A stretch of DNA of 64,000 nt, from positions 310,001 to 374,000 of the forward strand of contig RBKR01000010.1 in the NCBI GenBank assembly GCA_004835665.1. The letters are read 5' to 3'. How positions within the stretch are numbered: position 1 is the first letter of the stretch; each line of letters opens with the position of its first letter. A program made the translations under genes and the position numbers. The stretch is from Phoma sp. XZ068. Its lineage: Eukaryota > Ascomycota > Dothideomycetes > Pleosporales > Didymellaceae. The notes beneath the pieces were generated by a model. That model ran no database searches. It was given only the letters and a program-made list of their open reading frames with translations, and was not told where the DNA came from. This document shows positions 51,289 to 63,592 of this stretch, in pieces.

Positions 51289-53392
51289 CTACGATGCCGA
51301 AAGGATGGTTTCTGCCGCCTTCTCACTAAGTATGTAGGTCGCAAGGACGGGAAAAGCTCCCGGAGCTCTGGGGAAAACACTGGCGTCAACCACACGTAGG
51401 CCAACAACACCGCGGACACGGAACTTGGAGTCCAGGACAGCATTCTTATCGGAATTAGGACCGATAGAGCAGGTACCAGTGACATGGTGGCCGAATGTGT
51501 TTTGACGAATGAAGTCCTCATCGTTGGTGGCAACGGAGCAGCTGCCGCCAGCGGTGACTGTGCCCGAGCAAGGGGGCCAGGTGATTTTTACAGGAGCAAC
51601 TGGAGCCTTGACGCGGTCGAATACGCGACGGCCCCAGGCGACGAACTCTTTCATAGCGGCGATATCCTCTTCGGCGCCTTCGCCGGAGAAGTGACGAAAA
51701 TTAATCTCGGGTGGTACTGTCGGGTCGGCGGAGCGGAGCTTAAGGTATCCAGCGCGGTTGTTACCATGCATATGGACGCCGTGAAGACCCCAGGTGTTAG
51801 GAGGGTCGTGCCACGACTGGTCTCGGGTGGCGGGCCACAGACCACGGAAAGCGAAAGGACCGGAAAAGATGGCAATGTCGCGTTCGCCAATGTTGGAATG
51901 GTTGGTCTTGAGGAACGTGAGGTCGGAGTTGAGACCGGGCTCAGTGTATGGTCCCTGGCCCTGGAGGAAGAGTTGATAGCATGGATCATTGGGAGCGCCC
52001 CACGTGCAGTGCGAGCGAGGGAACCCAGGAGCCGCGTCAAAGTCGAAATTCTCGGCCGCTTCTCCGATGACGGCAATTTCATTGTGATCTTGCATGTTTC
52101 TTCCAACTCCGGGAAGGTCGGCGACGACTGGGATCTTCAGCGCCTTCAGGTCCGCGGCTGGTCCGACGCCGCTTAGCAAGAGCAACTGAGGCGTGTTGAA
52201 TGAGCCGCCGCTAAGGATCACTTCCTTCCTAGCATAGACCCGGCGAGGAGTTGCCTTGTTCGACGAGTTGTAGCGAAGGTCGCCCTGATAGATGCTCTTA
52301 CCTTCCAAGTACTCGAGACCGATGGCCCGAGGGGGCGAGTCCCTCTTAGGCTTGTCGAAGAGGATCTTGCTAGCGTACGAGTTAAGCCTAAGGTCTAGGG
52401 CGTACTTCTTGTTACCCTTCCTATCAACAGCACGTACGGTGTCGAGGACCCGTTCCCTCGAGCTATAGCGGCCCCAGGTGGTATTGGCATGGAAAGGCAA
52501 ACCCGAGAGACCAGTAATCTGGTCCCTGTTACGGCTGAGAAGATTGGCGTCGGCGCTCAGAAGCTTTGGGAGGTCCGTAGGGTTCTGCCCAGCCTCAGCA
52601 GCCATGGACTGAAGGATCTCCGTTGCCTGAGGCGAGGCGAGAAACGCGCTGCCGTTTCCCGCAATAATCTCGAGGTATCCATCAAAGCCATGGCCCGGGG
52701 TTCCGGGAGGGAGGTATTGATTCTTCTCTAGCTTAACAAACAACTCCCTCATGTGTTGAGCACTATGGAAGATGCATCAGCTAATTGATCAATAAGCATG
52801 GCCAATACATGTCCATCCTAGAATTTTAAAATCAAAATGTAGGTGTTTCCAAGTAGACTTACTTCCAGGAAGCATCGCCCGTAATACTTTTGATATATTC
52901 CCAGTCGCTGTCGCTGGGAAGGACAGTGAGCCCAGCATTGACGATCGACGACCCTCCAAGTGTAGCGCCGCGGGGGTATTGGACACCAAGCATCTCTGCT
53001 CCCGCAGGCGCAGAGCTACCAGGACCAACCCACAAGTCTCCGTTCGGAAGTCTCCAGGTAAGGTGCCGGTACTGCTTGGTCAGTTCGATGTCGTCGTAAT
53101 GACGGACCCAGAACGACCAGCTCAGGTTTTCGGCTATACCGACAGCCCTACCCCATGCGAGCACTTGCGAGTTCGGGTCGGTGCTCTCGTCGTCGCCAGC
53201 CTCGAGCAGCAGAGTCTTGAAACCGGCCCGAGCGAGGTGGCTGGCCAGCGGACCACCACCGGGACCGCTACCAACAACCACGTAGTCATACGTGTCGACT
53301 GAGGCCGGAGGCGCCGCCGTAACGGTAATGCTGCTGGCGGCAAGTATGATACCTAGGCGGAAGGCCGCCATCTCGAGGCTTACCAGGCGCAT
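51289..53392 (-). CDS. Secreted GMC-family FAD oxidoreductase
   Basis: Exons 53392-52863 and 52762-51289, separated by a 100-nt GT-AG intron, give 667 residues. The start MRLVSLEMAAFRLGIILAAS contains a signal peptide; the second Met may be the real start. The ADP-binding motif is DYVVVGSGPGGGPLASHLAR and LLLEAG follows. GMC signatures are present: GATLGGSSIVNAGL (first) and ILSGGSFNTPQLLLLSGVGP (second). The C terminus has the catalytic His in FGHHVTGTCSIG and ends PRAPGAFPVLATYILSEKAAETIL, where the second catalytic position usually filled by Asn or His is Phe. Related enzymes oxidise alcohols or sugars and release hydrogen peroxide outside the cell; the substrate is unknown. The frame is intact. 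Confidence 0.9.
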
Positions 53393-55085
53393 GATTTTGT
53401 TGACGTTCGACAGGCGTGGGACTGATGGACTTGATCGAAAAGGAGTTCAGTGTTGGAAGGAGGCGATACTGAGCTCGGAAGCTTCGGCGAGAAGGAGGGG
53501 AAAGGACCTCTTTAAGTAAGTTGCAATGTGTTAAGCCTTGAGTCTCGGTAACCCCTTTTGACGGCTGCTTGATCATCACTTACTCTAAGCATCCTCTTGC
53601 TTCCTTCCCCCCAGATTGCCAGTCGCGTGGAATTAGGCCTCGGCTTCTGTCCGAGCCGTCTTCACCGATCCGGAGATAACGTCGTCCGTCCACACGTTGT
53701 GCAGGGCAAGCGAAATCAGGTCTGTTGTCATGAGTCTTTCCTCCGGATGGCCAAGGAAGATGTTTTAATTGGAGGTCGGCGCAGGCCTCGTGATGACGAG
53801 AGCGCTAGGTGCAGAGAAAGCCTGGACCGTACAGTTAATACTAGTCAAAACTGTCAACTTGCTTGCAGGCAATATAGGAAATGTTCAAGATCGCTCTTGA
53901 CCTTGAACATCCAGCCGAAAGGGGAAAGAGATGTTACGCTGAACGGCTATTGGACCAAAACAGTCAAAGCTTGCTTACGTCTGATTGAGTATCAGGAGCT
54001 ACGTCCATCTCTTCGCATGTCCGATCCATTTTCAACCATACACTTCTTGAAGGTTGCCAAGTGTTCACTGAATCGGGAAGTGGACCAGTCAATGGCGGTG
54101 CTTAAAACGGGGGTGTTGATTGCTATCAGCTTGGATAGGATGGCCATGAAACTCTGTTAGCTGGACCGCTCCACCTAACGTATGCAAAAGTAGACTTGAT
54201 ATTTTTTTTCAGCAGAGGTCGCTCGAGGCAGGGAGGCCCAAAGCGATGATTTGGGATCACAATCGCGACTCCGGATAAGTTTCCCTTCCAGCCTCTAGTC
54301 CCATACCAGGATCATACCGCTATCCATACACCGTTCTTTATTGGTTATACAAGGCAACGTTCTGTAGTGCACATGCTCTGCGACTTCGCTATTTGCCCGT
54401 TTTAGCTCGTGCCGATTAGAACACCGTGTCAACTAAAATATAGGTGCCGGGCGCGCAGCTTGCTTGCCAAGCTCAGAAGATGACGCGCGAAACTCGGTCG
54501 GACATGAAGAGTTGCTCTCCGATTCTACAGAAAACGGCCGAGGACGTTGCGGCGTATCTAGGGCCCGAAACGCCGATGGTAAACATCTCACTACGTGATA
54601 CGAGCAAGTGCAACTTTTTCGTCTCTACAGCTGCAACATCTCTCAAGTTCCTCCCTGCTCCGAGGTAAACATGTGTGAGCCTAATCTCTTGCCAATAGAT
54701 GTCACTGGTGTAACCATGTCTAAAACATATTCTTACTTGATCCTATTTTGGGTCTAAATTTTTTCTTCCTCGGAAGTTTGCACGTCATTTGTTCGAGCCA
54801 GAGATCGTTTGAGAGGGTGACATTATGGGGCATGAATGGCTGACTTCTATGACTATTTCAGGCTAATTCAAAACAGGCTAGCGTACCGGAGCGCGTTTGG
54901 AACCACAACTAGGGCCGCCGATATGGCCGAGCCTAATGCCAGCCGCCCAGAGCTAAAGGCATCTCAGCTAAGGGATGCAGAGACTGCACGAGTGCCCAAA
55001 ACCTCAACTGAGAGAATCACGCCATTAAACCGCATAGCTTTTCCTAACAATCGTAGCATAGCCTATACTTCCAATTACCTTGGTT
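53393..55085. other. Divergent intergenic region
   Basis: 1.7 kb between the start of the GMC gene (minus) and the regulator (plus). A plus-strand open stretch at 53597-54160 (187 residues) and another at 54444-54668 have no recognised family and no clear coding signal, and I treat them as chance. Confidence 0.4.
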
Positions 55086-56600
55086 AATGCCTTCTCCACC
55101 CATCTGTACGGAAACAACGCCATGGTTAATCGAGGCCAGCCTTCGAAAGACTGCTTTCCATGCAGGAAAAGGAAGCTTCGGGTACGTCCCTGAAGCAGAT
55201 ACTCAGCTTTCCACATTGGAGTGCTGACTGGAGAAACGCAGTGCGATCTGCGAGGGGAAGGCTGCGGGCAATGTCAAAGAGCGAAGCTGCTGTGTCACGG
55301 CTTCCGCGACCCGAACGAGCTAGCCTTCCGCGATGAAACCAATGCCACCAAGCAGAAAGTGTTAGCCCGTCAGGCGTTAACCCATCTGGCGAAGCCAACT
55401 GCATTACCACTCGGGTGGACCGTCCGTTCCCGAAATGCTTTCTTCTCCATCTATGTCACTGGGCTGTCGCGCAGCTGTGACGCTCTGGTGCCTCTCTATG
55501 CCCGTGCCTCCGCTCTGGACAATCTGCCTGCAAGCATCGATGCAGTTAGTTTGGCCTTCATGTCATTCCTGCTCAACAGCCCGGAGTTAATGTATCTGGC
55601 AAATAAGCAGTACGTAATTGCTATTCACGGCTTAAGTCAGGCCTTGCACAGCCCACACATGTCGGCAAGCGACGAGACTCTTCAGTCGGTGCTGCTCCTT
55701 GACCTCTACGAGAAATTGGCCAATCGCGACCCTCGAAGCCCAATATCATGGACGAGCCATATCCGAGGTGCAATGTCTTTGGTCAAGGCGCGTGGGCATA
55801 GTAATTTCTCCCATGGGATTGCGTGCAAGCTCGCTAGTCGTGTGGCGATCACGCTGACCATCAGTTGCGGAGCGGCCACTTGCCCGGTTCCTGACGAACT
55901 GATGTCGTTGCGGAGAGGCCTTGACTACTTCATCATCGATGCCAAATGGGGCTTCACCGCCCTCCTAGTTGATGTTGTTAATTTGCGAGCTGAGGTCCAC
56001 AATGGCAGGTTTGCATGTGCAGCTGACGCTGCTGGCCGGGCAAGAGAAATTCAAGATCGGCTACACAGCTTGGAAACTACACTACCCTCATCCTGGAAAC
56101 CACGACGCATAAGTCTTGCCAAATTTCATCCGCATGTCGTCGGCCATTACTATGATGTCTACCCGAATCATTTTGTGACCCAAGTCTGGAACGCCATCCG
56201 GATAATGCGCCTTGAGATGAATGACATAATGCAGAGGTATAGCCTTAGCCATATATCCAATGCCGAAACCAGTACCTCCAAAACTATTGGCGACATCACC
56301 CGGCAGATCTGTGCAGCAGTGCCACAGTTCATCCTCCCGGAGGCTCGACCAGAGAATGCACTACCTTTCTCGCCTTTGCAAACGCTACAGTGTTGCACTC
56401 TGCTCTCCCCACTCTACCTTGCTGCTCAGCTATCGACTGATAATCACATGCGAGACTGGATCCGCCATATCATGGAACATATGGTTGAGGCTGGGAATAT
56501 GAAGATAGCGAGGGACGTTGCTGACATTTTGAGAACGAGGCCGGATATGGACTATTGGACCGTCTATGCAATGACTGGAAGTTATGCTCTTGCGGCATAA
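55086..56600 (+). CDS. Zn2Cys6 fungal transcription factor, two exons
   Basis: Exons 55086-55181 and 55242-56600, across a 60-nt intron with a GCTGAC branch point, give 484 residues. Splicing completes the cluster: CFPCRKRKLR joins CDLRGEGCGQCQRAKLLC, with C-x2-C-x6-C-x6-C-x2-C-x6-C spacing near residues 23-50. The start at 55086 is in frame with the cluster, while the ATG at 55121 is not. The rest is the helical region of fungal regulators (YVTGLSRSCDALVPLYARAS, LQSVLLLDLYEKL, WTSHIRGAMSLVKARG). It should be a nuclear regulator. It sits between the divergent GMC oxidoreductase and, 320 bp downstream, a dehydrogenase, which suggests it may control one or both. Confidence 0.87.
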
Positions 56601-56920
56601 AACAGTAACAAGCATTCTGGCATGCCCGGACTTAGGACTTGCAATATGTCTGGAACTTGGACCCAAGTCGACAAAAATGCCTGGAGCCGGAATCCATTTG
56701 CGCTATCCTCCGGAAGGCTAACCTTATCAAGCCAAGTATCTTTGTTACTTCCAATGATGTCTCTCTAAAAGAGGAGAGGGAACCAGAATTAGTTTATAAC
56801 TGCACATATCCTATCCTGCGTACTCCCACTCCTGTCTCGATCAACCGGTTCATTCGACAATTTTCAAAGCACAGAAAAAAGCTACCCCTTTTTGAAATTT
56901 GGCTATAGGTAGTTTGCACA
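56601..56920. other. Intergenic region
   Basis: 320 bp between the regulator and the dehydrogenase on the same strand; no gene was seen. It should carry the dehydrogenase promoter. Confidence 0.4.
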
Positions 56921-57823
56921 ATGCCGTTTAACTACAAATGCGTGCTCCTCATAGGTGCCACCTCCGGGATAGGAGCCGCCATGGCCGACAAACTCGTCCT
57001 TGAAGGTGCCAGGGTCATTGCTGTTGGACGTCGTCAGGAAAGACTGGACGCTTTTGTTCAGAAGCACGGTCCAGAAAAGGCCAGTGCGGTCCAATACGAT
57101 GTCACCGACAGGGCAGGACTGGATGCTTTCGTGGAAAGGTGAGTTTGACTCTTTCGCCAATGTTGCTGTTGCACGGGTTAATTGGCAAAAGGATCTTGAA
57201 CCAGTACCCCGACCTTGACTGCGTCTTCCTCAACTCCGGCGTTCAGAGTCAAGTTCGGCTTTCGAGACCCACGGAGGTCGATCTGGATGCGTTTCACCAG
57301 GAGGTTACCACGAACTTCTCCAGACTAGTGGACCTGTCGATGAAATTCCTTCCCTACCTGCTGCTGAAGCCATTTCCCACCGCACTGGTTATCACTGGCA
57401 CGCTTCTCGCACTTGTCCCCGCCGTCACTATGCCAGCATATTCTGCTTCGAAAGCAGCATTGAACGCGTTTATCTATTGTCTCCGTCGCCAGAACCAGGA
57501 GTCTAACACAAAAATCATCGAGATCTGGCCTCCTGTCGTCAAGAGTAAGTTTCCCTTTCCCACGAGCTAGTTTCCACCTTGAGACAATCAGCTGAACTGT
57601 CTCAGCTGAGCTTCATGACTACATGGGACAGGAAAGAGGTCGGTCTATGGGTGTGCCCGCTACGGAATTCGTTGATAAAGCGTGGTCTCAGCTTGTAGCG
57701 GGTTCGGAACACGTCATTGTTGGTTCTGCTGGACCTGAGGAATCGTTCATGGAGATTGTGAAGCGGCGCAGGCAGCACTTCGAATCTGTGTCGGACCATT
57801 TGCTAAGTCACTTCGAGTTGTAA
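56921..57823 (+). CDS. Short-chain dehydrogenase/reductase, three exons
   Basis: Exons 56921-57138, 57192-57544 and 57606-57823 join in frame to 262 residues over introns of 53 and 61 nt. The Rossmann motif is LLIGATSGIGAAMAD near residues 9-23. CVFLNSGV stands in for the NNAG stretch, and the active-site pair Tyr-x3-Lys is in PAYSASKAAL. The Ser that usually precedes the active-site Tyr by about 13 residues is not obvious in LVITGTLLALVPAV. The C-terminal part (ELHDYMGQERGRSMGVPATEF) is typical of DltE/UcpA-like SDRs in fungi. It should be an NAD(P)-dependent oxidoreductase in the cytosol with unknown substrate. Confidence 0.87.
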
Positions 57824-58718
57824 CATACTACGTAGCTCCAGATACACTGTTCACGGTACTGCATACCAGCATCAACATTGAAAGTATATCAATCTCGCCT
57901 CCATGCCAGAAACCCACTTGCTCTAATGATAATGATTCTGACGAGCGGTCTCTTTGAAGACTGCAATCGCCAACGCACTTGTGGCAGGCTCTCAAAGTCA
58001 CCTTGTTCCTGAGGACGTAAGCTTGCTTTGCGCATAAGCAGAAGAGAGATGGAGCGCCATGCGTTACGTCCAAGTCTCTACTCAAACGCAAAACACTGCC
58101 GAACCTTAAATGGGGTTTCACACATGAGCAGAGAAAAGGAGACTAAGAATTTGAAAGGAGCCACACAAAGGCAAGCCACTTCCTTTAGCTATCTACTAAA
58201 TGCACATATGCCGCTGAGATATTTGAGGGATTGACAGGAAAGGTGATATAATAGGAACCTGACGTGGAACGTAGTAAGGGGGATGAGGAAGAGGTTACAG
58301 GAGGTAGCGGTTATTACGTTTTAATTTAAAGATGTTTGCACTGGGAGTCAAGAGTGAAAGAAGGGTAGGAAATGCACTTGTGTGCTAGCTACATGGAACA
58401 GACAACGTATATACAATACGGAGAGTAGGTTAAAAGAACAAAAGTAATATAGACGTTTGATTTTGATTTCTGGCCCTGTCTACGATACACCGACAGGTTA
58501 TCTAGGAGAAATATTTCCAAGGACGTAACTTTTTACCCCGAGTTTGCCTTTCTCTAGCTCCTTCAATGTCCAGGTTACATCAAGCGTATAGTGCTGATAG
58601 AAGAACCCGATGTATTCCCAAAAATTCTGATACGGCCCATTGTTCCTTGCTTCAAGGGCTACCGCCCGCAACTCTTCAACGACGCCCTTCCATAAGAACC
58701 TTTCGTCCCTTCATCTTT
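57824..58718. other. Intergenic region
   Basis: No gene was recognised downstream of the dehydrogenase. The sequence is AT-rich and low in complexity around 58240-58480. Confidence 0.4.
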
Positions 58719-59442
58719 TCATACACTGTCGCAATGTCCTTGAGCAAGCGGACACCAGAGCATAGCGTCCAACATCTTCCCTCGCGAGCATCGTCCCGCA
58801 AGGCAATCTTGGCGGCAAGCTTCGCGGCATCTCGCTTTGTCTTTCAATGCTAGACCTTGTTTCCTGTCCCACATATATCCAGACTCTTCTGCACTAGGCC
58901 CCAGCCACTGTGGTTGGCGGGAGGGAAGCTTCCATGACCAGGTACTGGGGAGAGCACCTCCGCAAGCATACTGCAGAAGATATAGATCGCCTTGATAGTT
59001 GAGCACGCTTTTGAGATGACATAATTAGACCAAGTTCATGAACACAAGTTGTAAACGTACCTTTACCCTGTCTATTAAGTCCGACGCTCTCTCTAACGCT
59101 AGTCGATTCCGCACCTACGGAAACATGCAGTGTATCCACGAGGATAATGAAGAGGAGGCTCAAAGCTCCTGCGGCGCGCTGCAGGAACGGGCTAAGCGCT
59201 GGATCGTCTGGATGCTGGAGTTGTAGACGCTGGCCAGGAAGTGGTGCAGTGGTGTTCACGCCAATCCTTCCTAGACCTTGGTGGGATTCCTGTATTGTGG
59301 TCGTCAGGCCCTGACCGAAAAGCGTGGCCCATTTCCACTGGGAATGAAGTGAGTAGCGCGGCGGCGCGCTAGACTCAGAGGGGAAATCCGTGGTGGGACT
59401 GGAGCCAAATCGAGGTGGGAATGGAATAGGCCCGAAACCATT
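58719..59442 (-). CDS. Unrecognised spliced gene with one membrane helix (5' part unresolved)
   Basis: Two minus-strand pieces, 59442-59061 and 58990-58719, join in frame across a 70-nt intron with GTACGT and CAAG ends and a CTAAT branch point. The first has no Met and begins directly after an acceptor-like TTAG, so at least one more exon is missing. It reads RYSLHSQWKWATLFGQGLTT, then LQLQHPDDPALSPFLQRAAG and a hydrophobic helix (ALSLLFIILVDTL). The second reads GDLYLLQYACGGALPSTWSW, KLPSRQPQWLGPSAEESGYM and a Cys-rich end. A continuous open frame of 217 codons over a plausible intron supports a real gene. I do not know the family or function. Confidence 0.5.
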
Positions 59443-59762
59443 CTAATTCTATTGTGTTCCCGCCCCTTTTTCACCTGAGAGAGTGTTGCTCCTAAGCCCT
59501 TCTACCCGGATGTTGCTGTAGCTACATCGTCTCTGTGGAATAGGCCATGACGCCTGCCCTTCCCTTTTAAGCGCACGGTCCTATAGCCCATCTTGAAGCA
59601 GACGCTCCCCAACAGTAGACTCCATTAGTCGGCGATCTGCTGTTCTACCTAGCAGAATATGAGGTTCTAATTTACAGGGAGCATAGTGCCGTGCAAAATT
59701 AGAATAGTTACCTATAAGACTATTATTCTGCAGACAGCTTGGTTGGTTGGTTGGTTGGTATT
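59443..59762. other. Flank with a (GGTT)n run
   Basis: The 5' part of the unresolved gene should lie here but no clean exon was found. A GGTT run at 59741-59760 ends directly before the LTR at 59763. Confidence 0.35.
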
Positions 59763-60016
59763 TGTTGGCAGGTCTAGAAAGTACGGTGATATCTGGATCG
59801 GAGAGACCGAAATTCTATACTTTCGGTGAGACCGAGACGATCGGGTTGACCGTCGGCCAGGCCGAAGAGCTGAAGTTGAGGCCGTAGACATAAAGGAATA
59901 GGTTGCGCTCTGGAGAAAGAAACAGAGATCTCTCGAAAAAAGGATAATTTCAACTCTATTGAGACTTGCGTCACATGCGCCACAATATTAGAGTTCTCAT
60001 ACGAGTCATACCAACA
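59763..60016 (+). repeat. Solo LTR, copy 1 (with a 25-bp insertion)
   Basis: It runs from TGTTGGCAGGTC to GAGTCATACCAACA, 254 bp, and matches 63593-63822 except for substitutions and an extra 25 bp near 59810-59835 that partly repeats its neighbour. The LTR-like features are TG...CA ends. The TATA-like element (GATATAAAGGAA) seen in copies 2 and 3 reads GACATAAAGGAA here. No internal element is attached and no target duplication was seen. Confidence 0.85.
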
Positions 60017-60771
60017 GTTCCAAGGTTCCAATAGGTCAGTTGAGCAGGAGATGCTGAGTCCAAGATTCATATCCATTCTCTTGAAGCACAGCAGTATACT
60101 GCCCAAGTCCAAGAGATGTAAGGTAATCACACAATTGACCGTCCATCGTTGTAAAGTCGTGAAAGTAGAATCAAAACTCAGTGTGGTGATTAGCACGATT
60201 GCAGGTTATATGTGGGGGTTGGAGATGACGTCAATCCGCCTACTGTGCGAACTATTCCCAAGCCAATCGGATATTGGGAAGATTTCGACGTCCACAAATG
60301 TTGCTTGCGCAAAGGGTGAGGGCGGCTTTGCAAAGTACTGTATGCTTCAAGAGACATAACATGAGTTTCACGGATTGGGTCGATGGGAGATTTAGCTAAA
60401 ACCCTGTATGCTGAATTATCAGAGACCCAACATTCTTGCATGAATCTTCTTCCAAGTTGTGCGCAATTGAGATCTCTGGGTTAGAACCTTGCGGCACTGT
60501 CGCCGCAGACGTAATACCAAGGATCCGTACACTAGGCAGTTACATGAGGGCTATAAATACCTGCATCAAGCTACTCTTGTCTGGTTTGCCCTTGGAACAT
60601 GTATATAACCCCTTCTAGGTCATTTCCAGCTATCCGTGCTCTGTACATCGTGGGAGAGGTTCACTTGACCTTGCCTATTGTTGCATCGCGATCTCTCAGG
60701 GACTTCAAAAAGCAGTGAACGTTTTCCATCATAATGCGCTCGATACTCCCTAGTATGCAGTGTCGTCCTTA
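60017..60771. other. Intergenic region
   Basis: No gene was recognised. A short open stretch at 60436-60618 is not convincing. Confidence 0.35.
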
Positions 60772-61480
60772 ATGGCAGCTAAGGCTAACATATCGCAGGC
60801 ATCTGCAGAGGAAGTGTGTGTGTCTTATGCACAAGCTGAGGTGAATGAAGAGGTATGTTCGTAAGCAAGATTAGGGCAGGTCTAACGTCTGAAAGTTTAT
60901 AAGTATTGGGAAAGCATTTTTAAGCTTCATTACACTGGCAGATCAAAAGCACCTTTTTACCATCCAGTCACGACTTTTACCACATAAGCTGTTGTTTGAA
61001 ACAACGCCACTGTACAAGGAAGCACCACAGGACGCCTCACCATACGCGGATTCTGCTATAGATCTGCAATCGCATTCCGCTAGCAGAGAGAACCTTTCTT
61101 TGTCTGGCAACACTTGGTCACTAAAACCGGGACATTTGGATCGCATAGGTGGGCGTACTGTTGATGCTCGCAATTTTGAACCGTCAAAGGTCTACACAGA
61201 GCTATCAGGGACACTAAACACTCAGACTTACTCCGACCTAAGAACGAGAACAGACGGCAGGCAAAGAAGAAAATGCATAACTTCCTTGTGTGAAGTAGTC
61301 AAGGACGGCAACTCAGAAAGCGCTCTGGAGAGTCCACCGCGGTCTGGCTTATCATTACAATCTAGCTCTAGTAGAGTGTCAGCTTTTCCAGCTCCCTCGC
61401 AATTCGACTCAGGACTTGATTGGCCTGACACTCCTAGTTTACCTGGATATCTTAGGGCCTTAATCCGGTTGAAAGTGTGA
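60772..61480 (+). CDS. Hypothetical protein, two exons
   Basis: Exons 60772-60852 and 60896-61480 splice in frame across a short 43-nt intron (GTATGT start, TCTAAC branch point, AAAG end) to 221 residues. It begins MAAKANISQASAEEVCVSYA and continues with FLSFITLADQKHLFTIQSRL. The rest is Ser- and Thr-rich and low in complexity, ending PDTPSLPGYLRALIRLKV. No domain or family was recognised, and no signal peptide or membrane helix is clear. A longer intron ending at 60941 does not fit the frame. The coherent splice and a 195-codon second exon support a real gene, but this is uncertain. Confidence 0.45.
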
Positions 61481-63263
61481 GAACATGAAGTCTGCAAGAA
61501 GAATGAGAGCTGTGTTCTTTAAGGAGAGTAAAGCTCTCGAGACTATATACTGTATCAAGGAGTGATCTAACTGTGTGGGGTAAGGACTGTGTATGAGGAT
61601 CATGTGATTTGGCAACAGTATCGAGCTGCCTCCAGCGGTGCCTTGACACCGAGAGGCGACGCTGGACCGCTTAGCATGAGCGATCCACCCACGACCTTAC
61701 ATCCGTCAAGTTCATCACAGCAGATGCTTTCGGCAATCGATCCGCCTGGTTATGTGCCAGACCGACACTCGAACAATGCTCCGCAAGCGCGTCACCCTGA
61801 CGTTGGCGACACACGCAATGTTGTCCAAGGACGAAGGAAACGACGCTCGCCTCCGCGAGCAGACGGCATGGCCACCCTTTTAACACGAACCTACCACTGG
61901 CGAGAGTCTAAGCCGTATCGCGATCATCCAGCGGCCTATCGTGCTACTCACTAATCTCAACAAGTCTTGCAAGATCGCTTCATGACAGACAAGATGCCCC
62001 ACCGCCAACAACGCCCACCTCCACCTGATCGCTACATAGATTTGGAGGCCCACATGTGCGGACTATAGTTTCTCTAGACCTCGAAGACTGGGTCAAGCAA
62101 TTGCTGGAAGGATGGTTTCGCTCATAGGGTCTCGAACTCGAGAGCACAGACGAATGAAAACGGCACTCGTTACTTCACTTTACAGTGCGTGCTGGAAGAT
62201 GAGAATTAGTTGTGATCCGATATTCGGTACCGTGACTACACTACAGGGCTGCGTCTCCAGCAAAGATGAAGGGAAAGTGAACGTGAGTGGATTGGATTCG
62301 AGTGCGAGTGGTCATAGAAAAACCATGCTATGGAGACGCTTCGAAGCAGCAGAGTACATATTGAGATAAGAGTTTAGCGGAACGACTAGCTAAAATAGAA
62401 TATCGAAGAGCCTGGCGAAACGACGAAACGACGTGTGTCCAGCGATTGAGTTCATGCGCATGCAAGCCACCTGGCCTACCACTTCCTAGACCAGGCCAGG
62501 CCATCTTGAGAGACCGAGTTATTCCGCTTCTCAAGGTTCTTCGACGTAAGGTCGGGCTGACTTGGTTGACTTGAAAACCCTTTGGCCGCATTCTCTTGTG
62601 CGGCCATCTTCTGCAGGAGCAGCCCCTGCATGTATATTGTATCAACGGTCAGGCCTGCCCCTCTGGCTCGCCCAAAATGAACGTACTCAAAGGTAAAAGA
62701 AGTATCACAAGGAGCTGCAGAGTTGGACATCTGTTCTGCGACGCTCTTCTGTGGACCTATCGCATCGCTTTTCACAGTTGTGTTTCTAAACATTCAGGCA
62801 GATTACAGCAGTTTGTTGTCTCACGCGTTGAAAAAGACCGATCCACTGTCTGTAGTTTTGTGCTGTGGGGAATACGGAAGCTTGAACTGAAAAGAGGGAA
62901 CGAAAAGGCAATGTGTAGTTTTCATCAGGGCGTGACCCAGCTAGATAACGAGCATCCTCCAGGGAAGTATTTCCTTGTTCATCAACTCACGGCAGCAGTC
63001 ACTGGTCGTGTCGAAGGAGGTTATTATGGAGCTGCGGGAGCCTGTTCCAGTCGACCTTCAAGGGTGTCCGATTCTCGACCAGGCTCGGCTCAGATCTATT
63101 TGCTTGTTACTGTACTGCAAGCCTTGCGATGAAAAGCAAGCACGCCAGAGACTTGATGAGTATCCTCGACCTTTTGGAAAACTCATCAGAACATGTCCAG
63201 ACAGCCATCAACGGCCTGTCTACCGTCAGGATGAGCAGTGACATGGTCTAGGACCAAACGCAC
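61481..63263. other. Gene-poor stretch with a possible Copia remnant
   Basis: At 61589-61954 a plus-strand open stretch contains SNNAPQARHPDVGDTRNVVQ followed by GRRKRRSPPRA, which resembles the linker between integrase and reverse transcriptase in fungal Copia elements (NAP... then NIVxGKRxRxPP). This is a weak match. An unrecognised minus-strand open stretch lies at 62476-62793. Nothing else was identified. Confidence 0.35.
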
Positions 63264-63492
63264 TGATGGTATGACTCGTATGAGAACTCTAATACTGTGG
63301 CGCACGTGACGCAAGTCTCAATAGAGTTGAAATTATCTTTTATTCGAGAAATCTCTGTCCCTTTCTCCAGAGCGCAACCTATTCCTTTATATCTACGGCC
63401 TCAACTTCAGCTCTTCGGCCTGGCCGACGGTCAACCCGATCGTCTCGGTCTCTCCGATCCAGACATCACCGTACTTTCTAGACCTGCCAACA
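63264..63492 (-). repeat. Solo LTR, copy 2, inverted
   Basis: 229 bp in the opposite orientation to copies 1 and 3, from TGATGGTATGACTCG to GACCTGCCAACA. It is the reverse complement of 63593-63822 with about three differences. Confidence 0.9.
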
Positions 63493-63592
63493 CATGATAA
63501 TCGTGAGATGTTGCTACAATCATAATTGCACTTGATCCTCGCTATCGTGGCATTTGCAGGTCGCGTCACTGCTCGCTGCGGGACCTCTCCTT

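Noticed and set aside
53597..54160. 187-codon open stretch upstream of the regulator at 55086
   Set aside because: No recognisable motif and no splice support. In GC-balanced DNA such lengths occur by chance.
63513..63545. IIALDPRYRG-like reading between the inverted LTRs as a hAT remnant
   Set aside because: Only ten residues match the remembered motif, too short to support a claim.
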